Source: Globodera rostochiensis
Taxonomy: Eukaryota; Nematoda; Chromadorea; Rhabditida; Heteroderidae
Assembly (NCBI GenBank): GCA_018350325.1
Contig: JAEVLN010000001.1
Coordinates: 3,563,254-3,627,253, forward strand
DNA: 64,000 bases
Direction: 5' to 3'
Part shown: piece after piece, positions 30,884 to 42,609 of the stretch
Layout: each line of letters opens with the position of its first letter
Position numbering within the stretch: position 1 is the first letter of the stretch
Program-made: the position numbers and the translations under genes
Notes under the pieces: generated by a model
The model's input: only the letters and a program-made list of their open reading frames with translations
What the model was told of the DNA's origin: nothing
Databases searched by the model: none

Positions 30884-32680
30884 TCAATGCGTTTGCTGAC
30901 GCTGAGCGCTCCCCGGATACTGTCCGTACAGCGACTGGTGGTGCTGCTGCTGTCCGAAGGGAGGAGAGGAGCTCATCAGCACGAACGGACTGAACAGTGC
31001 GTTGTGATCAGCAGAAGTAACACCGCCAGTGCCACCAAAGCCGACACCCGCGGACGGTGCCGTCCATTGGGGGACGGAACTGCCGGCGACCTGAAAAGAC
31101 AACAAAAAGCCAACAGTTTGAGACTGGAATGGGATTTTTGGCCCACTGCAACTGACTGACATGGATTTGACGCTGTTGTCCTCCGCCCTCTGCCACGCGT
31201 CCATTGCCCCCGTCATTTCTTTGCCGTTTGATAGGCACTTCTTCCCTTCCGGTGGTCGTCTCTTCGTTCCGATCCCTCCGCCTTTTCATCCGATCACTTC
31301 CATTCTGTTGATTTCGAAAGTTTTTGTACGTTTCCTCAGCGCAATCAGAAATTGAAATTTGTGTTGTGGAGGTGACGGGAAACTTTTGCACAATTCCGTT
31401 AGGGGGGACAAGCGATGAATTGCGACTGCAATGGACGTAAGACGGCTGCTGCTGCTGCTGATAGGGCGATTGTTGTATTTTGTTGCGTACTATCCGGTTG
31501 ATCGAGCTCACAGACGGGGCACTCTCCGAATCGCAAATGCCTTCCTCCACCAATTTGTCCTACAAAATTAAACAATTAGACTATCGCCTAAACCTGACGA
31601 ATTCCCTAATGACGCCTCGTCTCCCCCTAAATGATACCCGAATCTCCCAGGCAAACATCGTCGGGTTAACGGATTTGTATCGCGCAATTGCCTCCGTCAC
31701 TTCCCTCGTGGCCACCTTCGGCTTCGACCCTCCGATCACTCCCGGCTTCACTGAGCCGGTCTGGTAGAAACGGCCAAGTATTTTAGACACGCAACCGTGG
31801 GATACGCGCAATTGTCGCGAAATATCGCAGGGACGCACTCCGCGACTGTTCATCTCCACAATTTGGTTGCGCACGTAATTGGGCAAGGGGCGCCCATTAA
31901 CGAAAACTCCGCCGAGCTGATTAACTCCGGTATGGCCTGGGCAGTGAAATCATATTAAATCAAGCGACATCGGCACCCACTTGCGTAGCTGGTCGCGATA
32001 CTCGCCGCCACTGCGGAAGATATTTTCGTTCTGTTTTGGAGCGAGTCGACCAATGCTGATGTTGAGGACGTATCTGCACTCGACTGACAGAGAAACGCAT
32101 ACTGGGCGTGTTCGAAAGTGCCGGAATTGGAAAATGACGCCTCAACACTTTTGGCATCGCCATACACCTTTAGCGGAGGGAGGGACCTTTTCATCTCAAT
32201 TACCCAAATTGTCCAGAAACTAACTAATTCATAAACGCCGCCATTGCTGATGCCGGGAGGCGCTTGTTGTGTATAGGCGGAGGAGTTTTGGTCGTTGCAG
32301 GAAGAAGTCGAAGAGGAGGAGGAGGATGAATTGTGCTGGTGAATTGCGTTCGTATGGAGAGGAGGCGCGTTGAACTCCGCGAAGTGCTGCTGCTGCTGCT
32401 GTAAGGCATTGCTGCTGGAGTTGGTGGACGCAGCCGTGAACCTGTCCACGTTCAGGGCGTAGTTCTGGCGGAAAGTGTCGTGCTGTTGGTGCTGTGGTTG
32501 AATTGGCCATCCGAACAACGACGAGTGGGGGACAGTCACCAACGGCGTGCTGTTGATGCTGCAGTTGTGCTCCTTCTGTCTCCGATGAGCAGCAGCGGGA
32601 TTTGCCGCCCCGCCGATTGAGGGCGCTGTCGTTGGGTCTGTGGTCCTCCTGCAGCCGCCGTCCACCGTCGCCACTATCAT
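30884..32680 (-). CDS. Pax2/5/8-type paired-domain transcription factor
   Basis: Modelled as 32680-31981 (possibly holding one short intron), 31936-31638, 31559-31161 and 31090-30884; phases agree and give 534 residues. The first ~230 residues are Gln/Ser/His-rich, including QQQQQ and SSSSSSS. The paired domain spans about residues 233-360: [70 protein letters not shown] and [12 protein letters not shown]. The SRQLRVSHG and SVKPGVIGG words point to the Pax2/5/8 class (egl-38/pax-2 in C. elegans) rather than Pax6. No homeodomain or YSINGILG-like octapeptide is seen. A basic stretch ([15 protein letters not shown]) follows, and the tail is Gly/Ser/Gln-rich, ending AQRQQTH. The product is a nuclear DNA-binding regulator. 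The start codon is the first ATG of the open exon. Confidence 0.88.
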
Positions 32681-32925
32681 GGTTGATCAGTGGAGCGACT
32701 CAAAATCTTTCGCTCGGATCACTGCCCCGCGACTGACAAATGAGGGCCGGCGAGACGGGACGAAGTTCAAGCACGGCCGAGCTTTGTTATTTATTGTTAG
32801 TTTGGGGGGGGGGGGCGTTGTGGCTTTTGGTTGTGTTCCCACCTCTCACAAAGAACGCAAGGGGAGAAAGGAAAGCAAAGAATTTGGGGAGAGGCGGACA
32901 GAGTGGGAGGAGCGAAAAGTTGAGG

Positions 32926-32957
<32 letters not shown>

Positions 32958-33120
32958 AAACGGTGGTGACCCAAAAAAAGGAAAATGGGGGAGGAGAGAC
33001 AATTCCGCAGTCAAAAGAAAATTTTCAAAATTTTATTGTTCTCCTATGCAAAAAAAAAATACAATATATTATGATATTTCGTCAATTGTATCTGTTTGCT
33101 ATCGATATTTAAATATTCGG
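32681..33120. other. Intergenic gap between Pax and PABP genes
   Basis: Holds two G-runs, one near 32,806-32,815 and one of about 25 bases near 32,930-32,957. These are on the plus strand, C-runs on the gene strand. The 440-bp gap is longer than usual within nematode operons, so co-transcription of the two same-strand genes is unsupported. Confidence 0.55.
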
Positions 33121-35199
<2,079 letters not shown>

Positions 35200-35690
35200 T
35201 TGCGGCAAATAAGTATCAAAAACAAATAACCAAAATAAGAGAAACGGAACCAAATTTCCCTTTAAAATCACGAGGAAAAATCTAAAAATCTTTGAAAAGC
35301 TCTTAGAGCTTTTCTCTCGGCAAGTTTTTTTAACAATGCTCACGAACAATAGTTAGTGCACGGAACCGGACCGGACTCCAGCCCGGTCCGCACTTCTGGA
35401 GTTTTCATGAAAGATATTTAAAAACAGGCTCGTTTTCAACATTGTCGTTGGGATTTTTGCAAACTTGCCATCTTTAGGGGTATAAAAAAAGTCTCGGTTT
35501 AAAAACTCGAGACCCAGAAATTTTCGGCTTTCGAGCATTCCTCTAAATAAACAATCTATCCTCCTTCACTATTTGTAACTAAAAAAATATTTTGGGCTTT
35601 TCGCACACTAAAATATTGGCGAACTATTTGGGGAAAAATAGCTTCACTATTTTCGTAGATATGAATTTTTTACGTTACATACATAATTTA
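35200..35690. other. PABP 5' flank, no gene seen
   Basis: AT-rich sequence with a small GC-rich stretch (CCGGACCGGACTCC) near 35,365. No coding frame is supportable. Confidence 0.5.
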
Positions 35691-36246
35691 TAGGGCGGCG
35701 ATTTACATGGATAAAAAATCTCGAAATATGGCCATAAAATATGGATGAAAAATAGCAAAATATGGACCAAATTGGACAAAAATTGCAAAATATGGACGAA
35801 ATATGGATAAAATTTTTTTCATATATAGCAAAAAATGGGCAAGATTATCCTAATTGAAGTAATAAGATAAATTAAAATTTTTTATTTAAATTAAAGGCAT
35901 TTCAGAAAAATTTTTTGAAAATAAGCAGAATTTCAAAAATTTTTATTTTTTGGTGGCTGAATTTTTAGTCGCGAAAAAGTCAATTTTTAGGGGTGCATTT
36001 TTTGAAAATTTTGAAAAAGTCGATCCAGGGGTGTATTTTTCGTTTTTATTGCATTTTTGTTAAGGAATTTTTGAAAAATGGCGAAATATGGATAAAAATC
36101 GCGAAATATGGAAAAATATGGAAAATATGGATTATAAAATGTGCTCTAGAAGCTCCAACCAAAGCTAAAAATACTATTTATGGCATTTAGAAGCCGTTTC
36201 AAGTGCGCAAAAAAAAATATGGATTTCCATATAAATCGCCGCCCTA
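35691..36246. mobile_element. hAT-like short element, TAGGGCGGCGATTT termini
   Basis: Terminal inverted repeats begin TAGGGCGGCGATTTA and end TAAATCGCCGCCCTA. A perfect 8-bp direct repeat ATAATTTA flanks the element (35683-35690 and 36247-36254). The interior is made of AAATATGGA words and GCATTTTTTGAAAATTTT. It is related in its interior, in opposite orientation, to the element ending at 40,365. No coding sequence. Confidence 0.9.
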
Positions 36247-36268
36247 ATAATTTACCTATGTACATAAG

Positions 36269-36946
36269 TGAGTAGGTGTCAACTCCGTCCCGCCAACTCC
36301 GTCCCAGTTACAAAAAAGTAACTCCTCAGAAAAACAAAAATTTTGACAAAGATTTTTTCAAAGTTAAACAAATGAAGTCAAAATAAATAAATTCAAGTGT
36401 TCATTCGATAATTGCCCGAAATTCCGCTAAGCCTTCATAATCATGGGGATTAATCTGGTTTATTTGTAAGCCGCTCTAGCTTGGGGTTAGTTAGGCTTAG
36501 GCCTAAGCCACCCTAGGTTGGGGTTCGTTAGGCTTAGGCCTAAGCCAATCCGGCTTTGGAATTACTTAGAAGTCGTTTTTTCCGTAATTTTCAAAAATTT
36601 CAACCCATTCAAAAACCGTTTTAAATTCTCATTTTTAATTTTATTGACGAATTCGTTGTCTTTGCATTAAATAACATATTTCTAGTTTATTTAAGAATAA
36701 AAGGGCTTTAGAGCTAATTTTAGTTTTAAAAAAAAAAAATCCCCCAAAATAAAGTTCAAAAAAACTTTTTCCAAAAATGTTGACCAAAAGGATCCCCCCT
36801 ATGCTTTTTCGAAATTTGAAAAATTTGAGTCACTCTTTTGAATCTAAAATTTGTAGCTGGGACGGAGTTGGCGACGGAGTTGGCTGGGACGGAGTTGGCG
36901 GGACGGAGTTGGCTGGGACGGAGTTGGACGGAGTTGACCCGTTTCG
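36269..36946. mobile_element. Foldback element, CAACTCCGTCCC array termini
   Basis: The left end carries two CAACTCCGTCC words. The right end carries six inverted GGACGGAGTTGGC words and ends CCCGTTTCG. The flanks share TACATAAG (36261-36268 and 36947-36954). The interior includes two GGCTTAGGCCTAAGCC-type palindromes at about 36.50-36.54 kb. No transposase. Confidence 0.8.
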
Positions 36947-36964
36947 TACATAAGTACACCATCA

Positions 36965-37656
36965 GAGTAGGGTCAACTCCGTCTGGCCAACTCCGTCTGA
37001 GCCAACTCCGTCTGGCCAACTCCGTCTGGCCAACTCCGTCTGAGCCAACTCCGTCTCAGCCATTAATTTTTTTTTTCTTCAGATTTTGGCCGGTATTTAA
37101 ATCAAGAAACATGAAAAAAGCCCCGTTTTATCGAATTTCAAATCAAATCTAAAGAAGCATTTTAGGATTTTGGCGCAAATATGTGTTTCTAGACCTTGTG
37201 CACTTTTTATTCATAAAGGCCTAAACGAAGTTAGGCTCAGGCCTAAACCTAAGCTAGCTTAGACCTAGGTTAAGCTTAGGCTTGAAAGTTATTCTATTAA
37301 CGGATAATCTGCTATTGTGCCGGATTAAACTTTTCTAGTTACCTATATTACCTACCCCCAGCCAAAGGAAGTAGAGTTGGCATGGATCGGATTTTTGGGA
37401 AAACCCGGGATTACCGGGACTGTGAAAACCCGGGATGACCAGCATCTTCGAACCGGGGCGGGATTTTAACTTTTCGAAACCCGGGATCGGGATTCTAAAA
37501 ATCGGGATAATCCCGACCGATCCCGACCAACTCTAAAAGGAAGTATGAAAATTTAATGGCTCAGACGGAGTTGGCCCAGACGGAGTTGGCTCAGACGGAG
37601 TTGGCCAGACGGAGTTGGCTCAGACGGAGTTGGCCAGACGGAGTTGGCCCGCTTCG
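36965..37656. mobile_element. Foldback element, CAACTCCGTCTG array termini
   Basis: Left end GAGTAGGGTCAACTCCGTC with five further CAACTCCGTC words to about 37,060. Right end has six inverted GACGGAGTTGGC words at about 37,564-37,650, ending CCCGCTTCG. Flanked by a perfect CACCATCA (36957-36964 and 37657-37664). It is a sister of the element ending at 36,946, inserted only ~10 bp beyond it, and carries the element at 37,372-37,535 inside it. Confidence 0.82.
37372..37535. mobile_element. Short hAT-like element nested in the 36,965 foldback element
   Basis: 164 bp with termini TAGAGTTGG and CCAACTCTA, flanked by a perfect 8-bp repeat AAAGGAAG (37364-37371 and 37536-37543). The interior is made of CCGGGAT and AACCCGGGA words. 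It is non-coding and must have inserted after its host element. Confidence 0.88.
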
Positions 37657-37664
37657 CACCATCA

Positions 37665-38407
37665 TGGGTCAAGCCCAGCAGCAGAGAAAACCCCTTGTAC
37701 TATCTCGCTTTTCCTTTTTATATCTAACACGTTCACTTCATTTGGCGTTCTCTCTCACCTTTTTTAATAATATTTTGACCATCCCGCACTTCCGATGCGA
37801 CTAATTCCCGCTACATGCGACGATTCGTTTCAAATTTAAACCAGCCCTAGTAAACAATATAATGCATCCATTAATAAATCAACTTTTTGATTAATACATT
37901 TTTCATGAGTTATAGCTTAAAATGATCATAATTTTGGTGTTTTACAGATATTATGGCAAAAAGGAAATCATTGAGCAAGGACAATCGTTCAAATTTAGTA
38001 TCCATCGAAAGCTCTTTATGAAAAGAAGCTATTTGTAAGCAAGAGCTAAGCGATTGGATAGCTCTTAATAAAGTTAGGCCCAAAACTCTGAAAAAGCCGA
38101 TTTTTTGGCCAATTTGGCCTTGTAACTTTTTTTTATACGAGTCCATCACTTTTTTCCCACTAGAACCTATTTTATAAATAATCTGAGCTTTCAAATGACA
38201 CTAATTTGATTTGATTAAGTTTGAAGAGACTTATAGTCATTTAGGCCAAAAATCAATGTGCAAAGATGTGCCGACGGTTATAACTTTTTTCAAACTCAAC
38301 CAAAATCAAATATACATGGTATCATTAAGAAGCTCAAATTTTCTAGAATTTTTCATCAAGCAAAAGCTAAGCGATTCGAAAAGGTTTAAAACTCGAAAGA
38401 AAATTCA
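37665..38407. other. No gene seen
   Basis: AT-rich sequence with repeated words (AAGCTCTTTATGA, GAGCTAAGCGATTGG, AAGTTAGGCC) also present near 49.56-49.95 kb in a G-alpha intron, so it is probably dispersed-repeat derived. Confidence 0.5.
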
Positions 38408-38539
38408 TTGCTGGGGGATATAGTGTCTAAACCATATTCTGTCTGCCGCATGGTTAATTTTTGAATTAGTGGTAAAATTGCGTAAAGTTTGGCGCATCGT
38501 TCATTTTTATCTGCTGCTGGGCTTGACCCATAGTGTAAG
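38408..38539 (+). repeat. Dispersed repeat, copy B (partner of 18,219-18,357)
   Basis: Same orientation and word order as copy A (GGATATAGTG, GTCTGCCGCATG, GGCGCATCGTTCATTTTT, GACCCATAGTG). Both copies stop at GACCCATAGTG, which may therefore be the family's true end. Confidence 0.75.
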
Positions 38540-38948
38540 TACCTTATTTGTAGTAGAGTGCGGCAAATCGCATTTACGGGTTCCGCTGCGGGATTTTTTT
38601 TCCGCAAGTCGTGCGGGAGCGGATTTGCGGGATAAATCCCGCAATCCCGCATTTTAAATTTGCGGGATCCCGCGCGGGATTGCGGGATTTTTTCAAAAAA
38701 ATCAAAACACCTTTCACTGAACCGAATCGTTCAATTTTAGTATCATTTGAATGCTCTTATTTGTCTGAAACTACTTGTAACTAGGGTCGGGACCGGGGTT
38801 TTAACCCGGGACCGGAACCGTGAAAGCCGGGATCGGAATTTTGACTTTTTAAAAACCGAGATTGGGATTAACAGGGATTCACAATTGGGGAATTTTTTTT
38901 GTTCAAACATTTTTTTCGAAAATTACTTTATGAATAACGCAATAAAAA

Positions 38949-39344
38949 GTGGAAAACACACCCCTAAACGTCTTTTTTTTTTTGGCTTGCCCCCCTCCCC
39001 CCCGAAAAAATTTTCTGGCTAGCCTTGGGGTCGGCGGTGCCGATAGGCGCCGCCGAGAAAATTTTGAAGATTTTAACAAAATTTGTTAAGGGAATTGCAC
39101 CCTAAAATTAAAAAATACGGTAATTTTTTGAACCTTTTTAAGAATCGGGGGGGGGGGGGGAGGGCAGGCGGTGCCGACGGGTGCCGCCGGTAAAAATTTT
39201 TGAGTTTTTTGATGGAATTTGTTATAATAGCCCAAAAATTATTAATTTTGCAAAACGAGAGGGTTCCCCATATAGTTTTTTTACTCAAAAAATATTGGGA
39301 GGGCCATGACCCCCCTCGGCCCCCCCCCCTGGCTACGGGCCTGG
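38949..39344 (+). repeat. Dispersed repeat with CGGCGGTGCC hairpins
   Basis: The first ~115 bp match 27,066-27,180 almost exactly. A second hairpin word (GGCGGTGCCGACGGGTGCCG) lies at about 39,168. The block ends GGCTACGGGCCTG, the terminus type of the hAT-like element at 21,303-21,820, so it is probably a relative of that family whose left end is altered. Confidence 0.65.
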
Positions 39345-39496
39345 TCTTTTCTATGGTTTTGGGATTCGTCCAACCAAAAAAAAAGAAAAATCCAAAAAGT
39401 AAAAAGATGACAAAAAAAATTTGTAACGATTGAAAAATTAAGAAGAAATTGTTTACTTTAGTACAAATACTCACTGAAAGCTATTAAAATAAGTTT

Positions 39497-39573
39497 GCAC
39501 TGTAGGGGTTTGAACCCCCACCCTCAAATCTTACGGACAGAACCAGTACCACTTAGCCACACTATGTCTTGAT
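39497..39573 (-). other. tRNA-like sequence (SINE head or tRNA pseudogene)
   Basis: Minus-strand TGTGGCTAAGTGGTAC resembles a D-arm / A-box, and GGGGGTTCAAACCCCTA forms a good T-arm with B-box. Acceptor-stem pairing is poor, so a functional tRNA is unlikely. It lies within the 38,554-39,777 element. Confidence 0.5.
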
Positions 39574-40461
39574 ATACAACCCACCTTGGTATTTTAATTT
39601 AAATGATTTGGCAAAATGTCAATCCTAATTTTGAATAAATGACATTATTCAGTAACAAAATAATCAATCCCGCACCTAAATTGCGGGATCCCGCTGCGGC
39701 GGATTTGCGGGATTAATCCCGCAAAATGCGGGATCCCGCAAAATCCCGCGCGGGATCCGCTCCCGCGCCGCACTCTAATTTGTAGGGCCACAAATTATAT
39801 GGAAATCCATATTTTTTTTGCGCACTCGAAACAGCGTATAAATACCATAAATGATGTTTTTAACTTTGGTTGGAGCTTCTAGAACCCATTTTACAATCCA
39901 TATTTTTCCATATTTCGCGATTTTTATCCATATTCCATATTTTTATCCATATTCCATATTTTTATCCATATTTTGCTTTTTTCAAAAATTCCTTAACAAA
40001 AATGCAATAAAAACGAAAAATACACCCCTAAGGATCGACTTTTTTAAAATTTTCAAAAATTTACACCCCTAAAAATTGAATTTTCGCGACTAAAAATTCT
40101 GCCACCAAAAAATTGAATTTTTTAAAATCGGCTTATTTTCTAAAATTTTTTTGAAATATCTTTAATTTGCATATAAGATTTTTTATTGCTCTTTTTACTT
40201 CAATTAGGAAAATCATGCCTATTTTTTGCTATATTTGAAAAAAATTTCTCCATATTTCGTCCATATTTTGCAATTTTTGTCCAATTTGGTCCATATTTTG
40301 CAATTTTTCATCCATATTTTATGGCCATATTTCGAGATTTTTTGTCCATATAATTTGTGGCCCTACTTATTTGTTAGAATTTGAAATCTTCTTGTCAATA
40401 ATCCTTCAAAAAAATGTTTTTTTTTTGCCAAAAATAAAAACAGTGGTGTCAAAAGTAAAGC

Positions 40462-41362
40462 GACAAATTTTTTGGCTAAAATGTAGTTTAGGTACCTCGC
40501 TCGAAATTCGACAAAAAAAAATCATATACCAATCGACTCCGCTCATTGAGCTGAGCAAGAATCTGCAAAAATTTTCCCGCGGAAACCACATTGAACAAAG
40601 TTATGAGCTCGGGACTAAAGTGTCTTTTCTAGTGGGGACTCATTTGTCCAGTGATTGAAAAATGTATTTTATGTATAGTTTTTTTATTCAACAATATCTG
40701 AAAGCCAACTTCTACGCTGTGCCACTTTATTGAGACAATGCCACTGCCACCCATCAACTCTATTACCAAAATTAACCAGATCCCCATCACTTTAAAAACC
40801 TATTGCTTTTCTGTTGAAGCGTCAGCGGTTCAGCCCCCTCACATTTTTTGCAAAAATAGGTACCCTGTTCTGGTATTAACTTCCAGCGTTGAAGAGACTC
40901 AAGCAGGCTTGGCTTATCTTGGCAAATCCGGTAGATTTGAATGAGATTCAGAGTCATTTTACTTTTTAACAATTAACTTTGCCTCTTAAACAAATCCGGT
41001 GACTTTTAAGTAACATCTAAATATGGTTTAGGCCTAAGCCTAAGCCTAACGCGCCCCGAGCCAGGGTGGCTTAGGCCTAAGCCCTAACGCGCCCCGAGCC
41101 AGGGTGGCTTAGGCCTAAGCCTAATCAATACTAGCTTCTAAAACCCTAAATGAATGTTTTTGCCCGTTCTTTTAACACTGGATAAATGAGTCCCCACTAG
41201 AAAAGACACTTCAGTCCCGGGCTCATAACTTTGTTCATTGTGGTTTCCGCGGGAAAATTTTTGCATATTCTTGCTCAGCTCGATGAGCGGAGTCGATTGG
41301 TATATGAATTGTCGAATTTCGAGCGAGGTACCTAAACTACATTTTTACCAATTTTTTGTTTT
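40462..41362. mobile_element. Inverted-repeat element with ~170-bp arms
   Basis: The left arm (about 40,470-40,655) reads TTTAGGTACCTCGCTCGAA, then CCGCTCATTGAGCTGAGCAA and CCCGCGGAAACCACATTG. The right arm (about 41,180-41,350) is its reverse complement with few differences. The spacer holds unrelated sequence, including palindromic CTTAGGCCTAAG blocks at 41.03-41.13 kb. No transposase. A diverged arm copy lies near 27.7 kb. Confidence 0.8.
41027..41131. repeat. TTAGGC-containing palindromes
   Basis: Two near-identical ~55-bp units, each with TTAGGCCTAAGCC and ACGCGCCCCGAGCCAGGGTG. The palindromic core GGCTTAGGCCTAAGCC also occurs at about 36.50 and 36.54 kb, and related words (AGGCCTAAACCTAAGC) lie near 37.24 kb. 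The hexamer TTAGGC is the nematode telomere unit, but here it is head-to-head and short, so a telomeric origin is only a possibility. Confidence 0.6.
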
Positions 41363-42220
41363 GTTTAATGCGCTATAATAAACTAAAGAAGCAGTATTCG
41401 ACAAAATGTTTTGGCCCCATGTCCCAGTGTACTTTTTTGGAGCCAACCCTTTTTTTTGGATCTAGTTGACTTCCAAAACACAATATCCATAAACCTACAA
41501 AAACGTATAAAGACGTATTAGTCTCTTATCACCACTCACACTTATTTTCTGATATCATTAATCCATTGCGTCTGTCATCAATTATTAGTTCCACTCGTCC
41601 ATTCCTTATGATCGCGTCTCTCCATCTTTTCTTCCTTTTCGTTGTCCATTAGATACATACACACACACACCTATGTAAGTAGCAGGGATGGGCGCCGACG
41701 ACCTAAGAAATTTCTGAACTTGGCCGAGGCCTCAAAATTTTCTGAACTCAAATCGGAATTTCGACCCCAAAAGTGTCGGAAATCGGAATTCCGCCAATCT
41801 GCTTAGCAAGTTTTGTCGATTCGAATTTTAAAAATCCAATTTTTTTTTTTTGCGGATTCTGCTTCAACCAAAATAAAGCTAAAGGCATATTTTTTTTTTG
41901 CAAGGTTGATGCAATTTTCTGAATTCGGCTCATCGGACATTGTCCTTTCCCAAGCGACCGGACATTTTGTCCGATTGGCTTACCGGACATTTTGTCCGCG
42001 TACGCCCCCAACAGCGAGAAGCCCCATCTGCCTAGGATGCCAAACCATAACAAAATTTCAAACAAACATTACGAGGAAAAAAAGTGGCTCATTCATTGCA
42101 AATGACGCTATAGAATATCTGTGCAAGCAATTGATTGTTAGGAGGAGATTGATTGAATGCCTATTAATGTCCATTTTTCTTTATGATGATAAAACTGCAA
42201 CATAATTTTTTATTCCATTC

Positions 42221-42395
42221 TAGGGTTGGACAAAACCGGATAATCTGGAACCGGTATGGGACAATTTTGGATAAAAATTATCCGGTCTTGAACGATGATA
42301 GCTAAATTATGCTGGATCCTGGACCGGTATCCAGGTGTTTTTGAGCTATCCGGTATCCGTGGGACCCGGATAATATCCGGTTTTGTCCAACCCTA
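42221..42395. mobile_element. Short hAT-like element, TAGGGTTGGACAAAACCGG termini
   Basis: 175 bp with long inverted termini (TAGGGTTGGACAAAACCGG and CCGGTTTTGTCCAACCCTA). Flanks TTCCATTC and GTCCATTC match at seven of eight bases. The interior is made of CCGGTAT and GGATAAT words. Non-coding. Confidence 0.85.
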
Positions 42396-42609
42396 GTCCA
42401 TTCCATACCACTCAATCACGAATTACTCAAAAAAAAATTGCCGGTGGAGATAAATATTGATTGATCACAACACACTTCAAGAGCAAATGCCTATTAAAAT
42501 TTTTTGTTACTATACTAAATGTACTTTATTCAGCCCTAAAATCTTATGTATTTTTTTTAGAATTTTTTTATTGGGAGCCCTGCCTGGTCTACTGGTGTTG
42601 AGTTGAAAA

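Larger units (their letters stand above)
38554..39777. mobile_element. hAT-like element TAGAGTGCGG, inserted into the TAGGGCC element
   Basis: Left end TAGAGTGCGGCAAATC, right end CCGCACTCTA. A perfect 8-bp repeat ATTTGTAG flanks it (38546-38553 and 39778-39785). Next to both ends lie blocks of GCGGGATCCCGC-type words. It also carries other repeats: a CCGGGACCGG block near 38,790, the dispersed repeat 38,949-39,344 and a tRNA-like segment at about 39,5xx. No transposase was found. Confidence 0.88.
38551..40365. mobile_element. hAT-like element TAGGGCCACAAATTA, split by a later insertion
   Basis: The right end is TAATTTGTGGCCCTA at 40,365, followed by CTTATTTG. The left terminus TAGGGCCACAAATTA begins at 39,783, but its original left flank CTTATTTG is found at 38,543-38,550, directly before TAG. 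The element therefore sat between two CTTATTTG copies and was split three bases from its left end by the element at 38,554-39,777. The interior (AAATATGGA words) is related, inverted, to 35,691-36,246. Confidence 0.85.

Noticed and set aside
39497..39573. A functional tRNA gene
   Set aside because: A good T-arm and B-box, but the acceptor stem does not pair and it lies inside a mobile element; kept only as tRNA-like.
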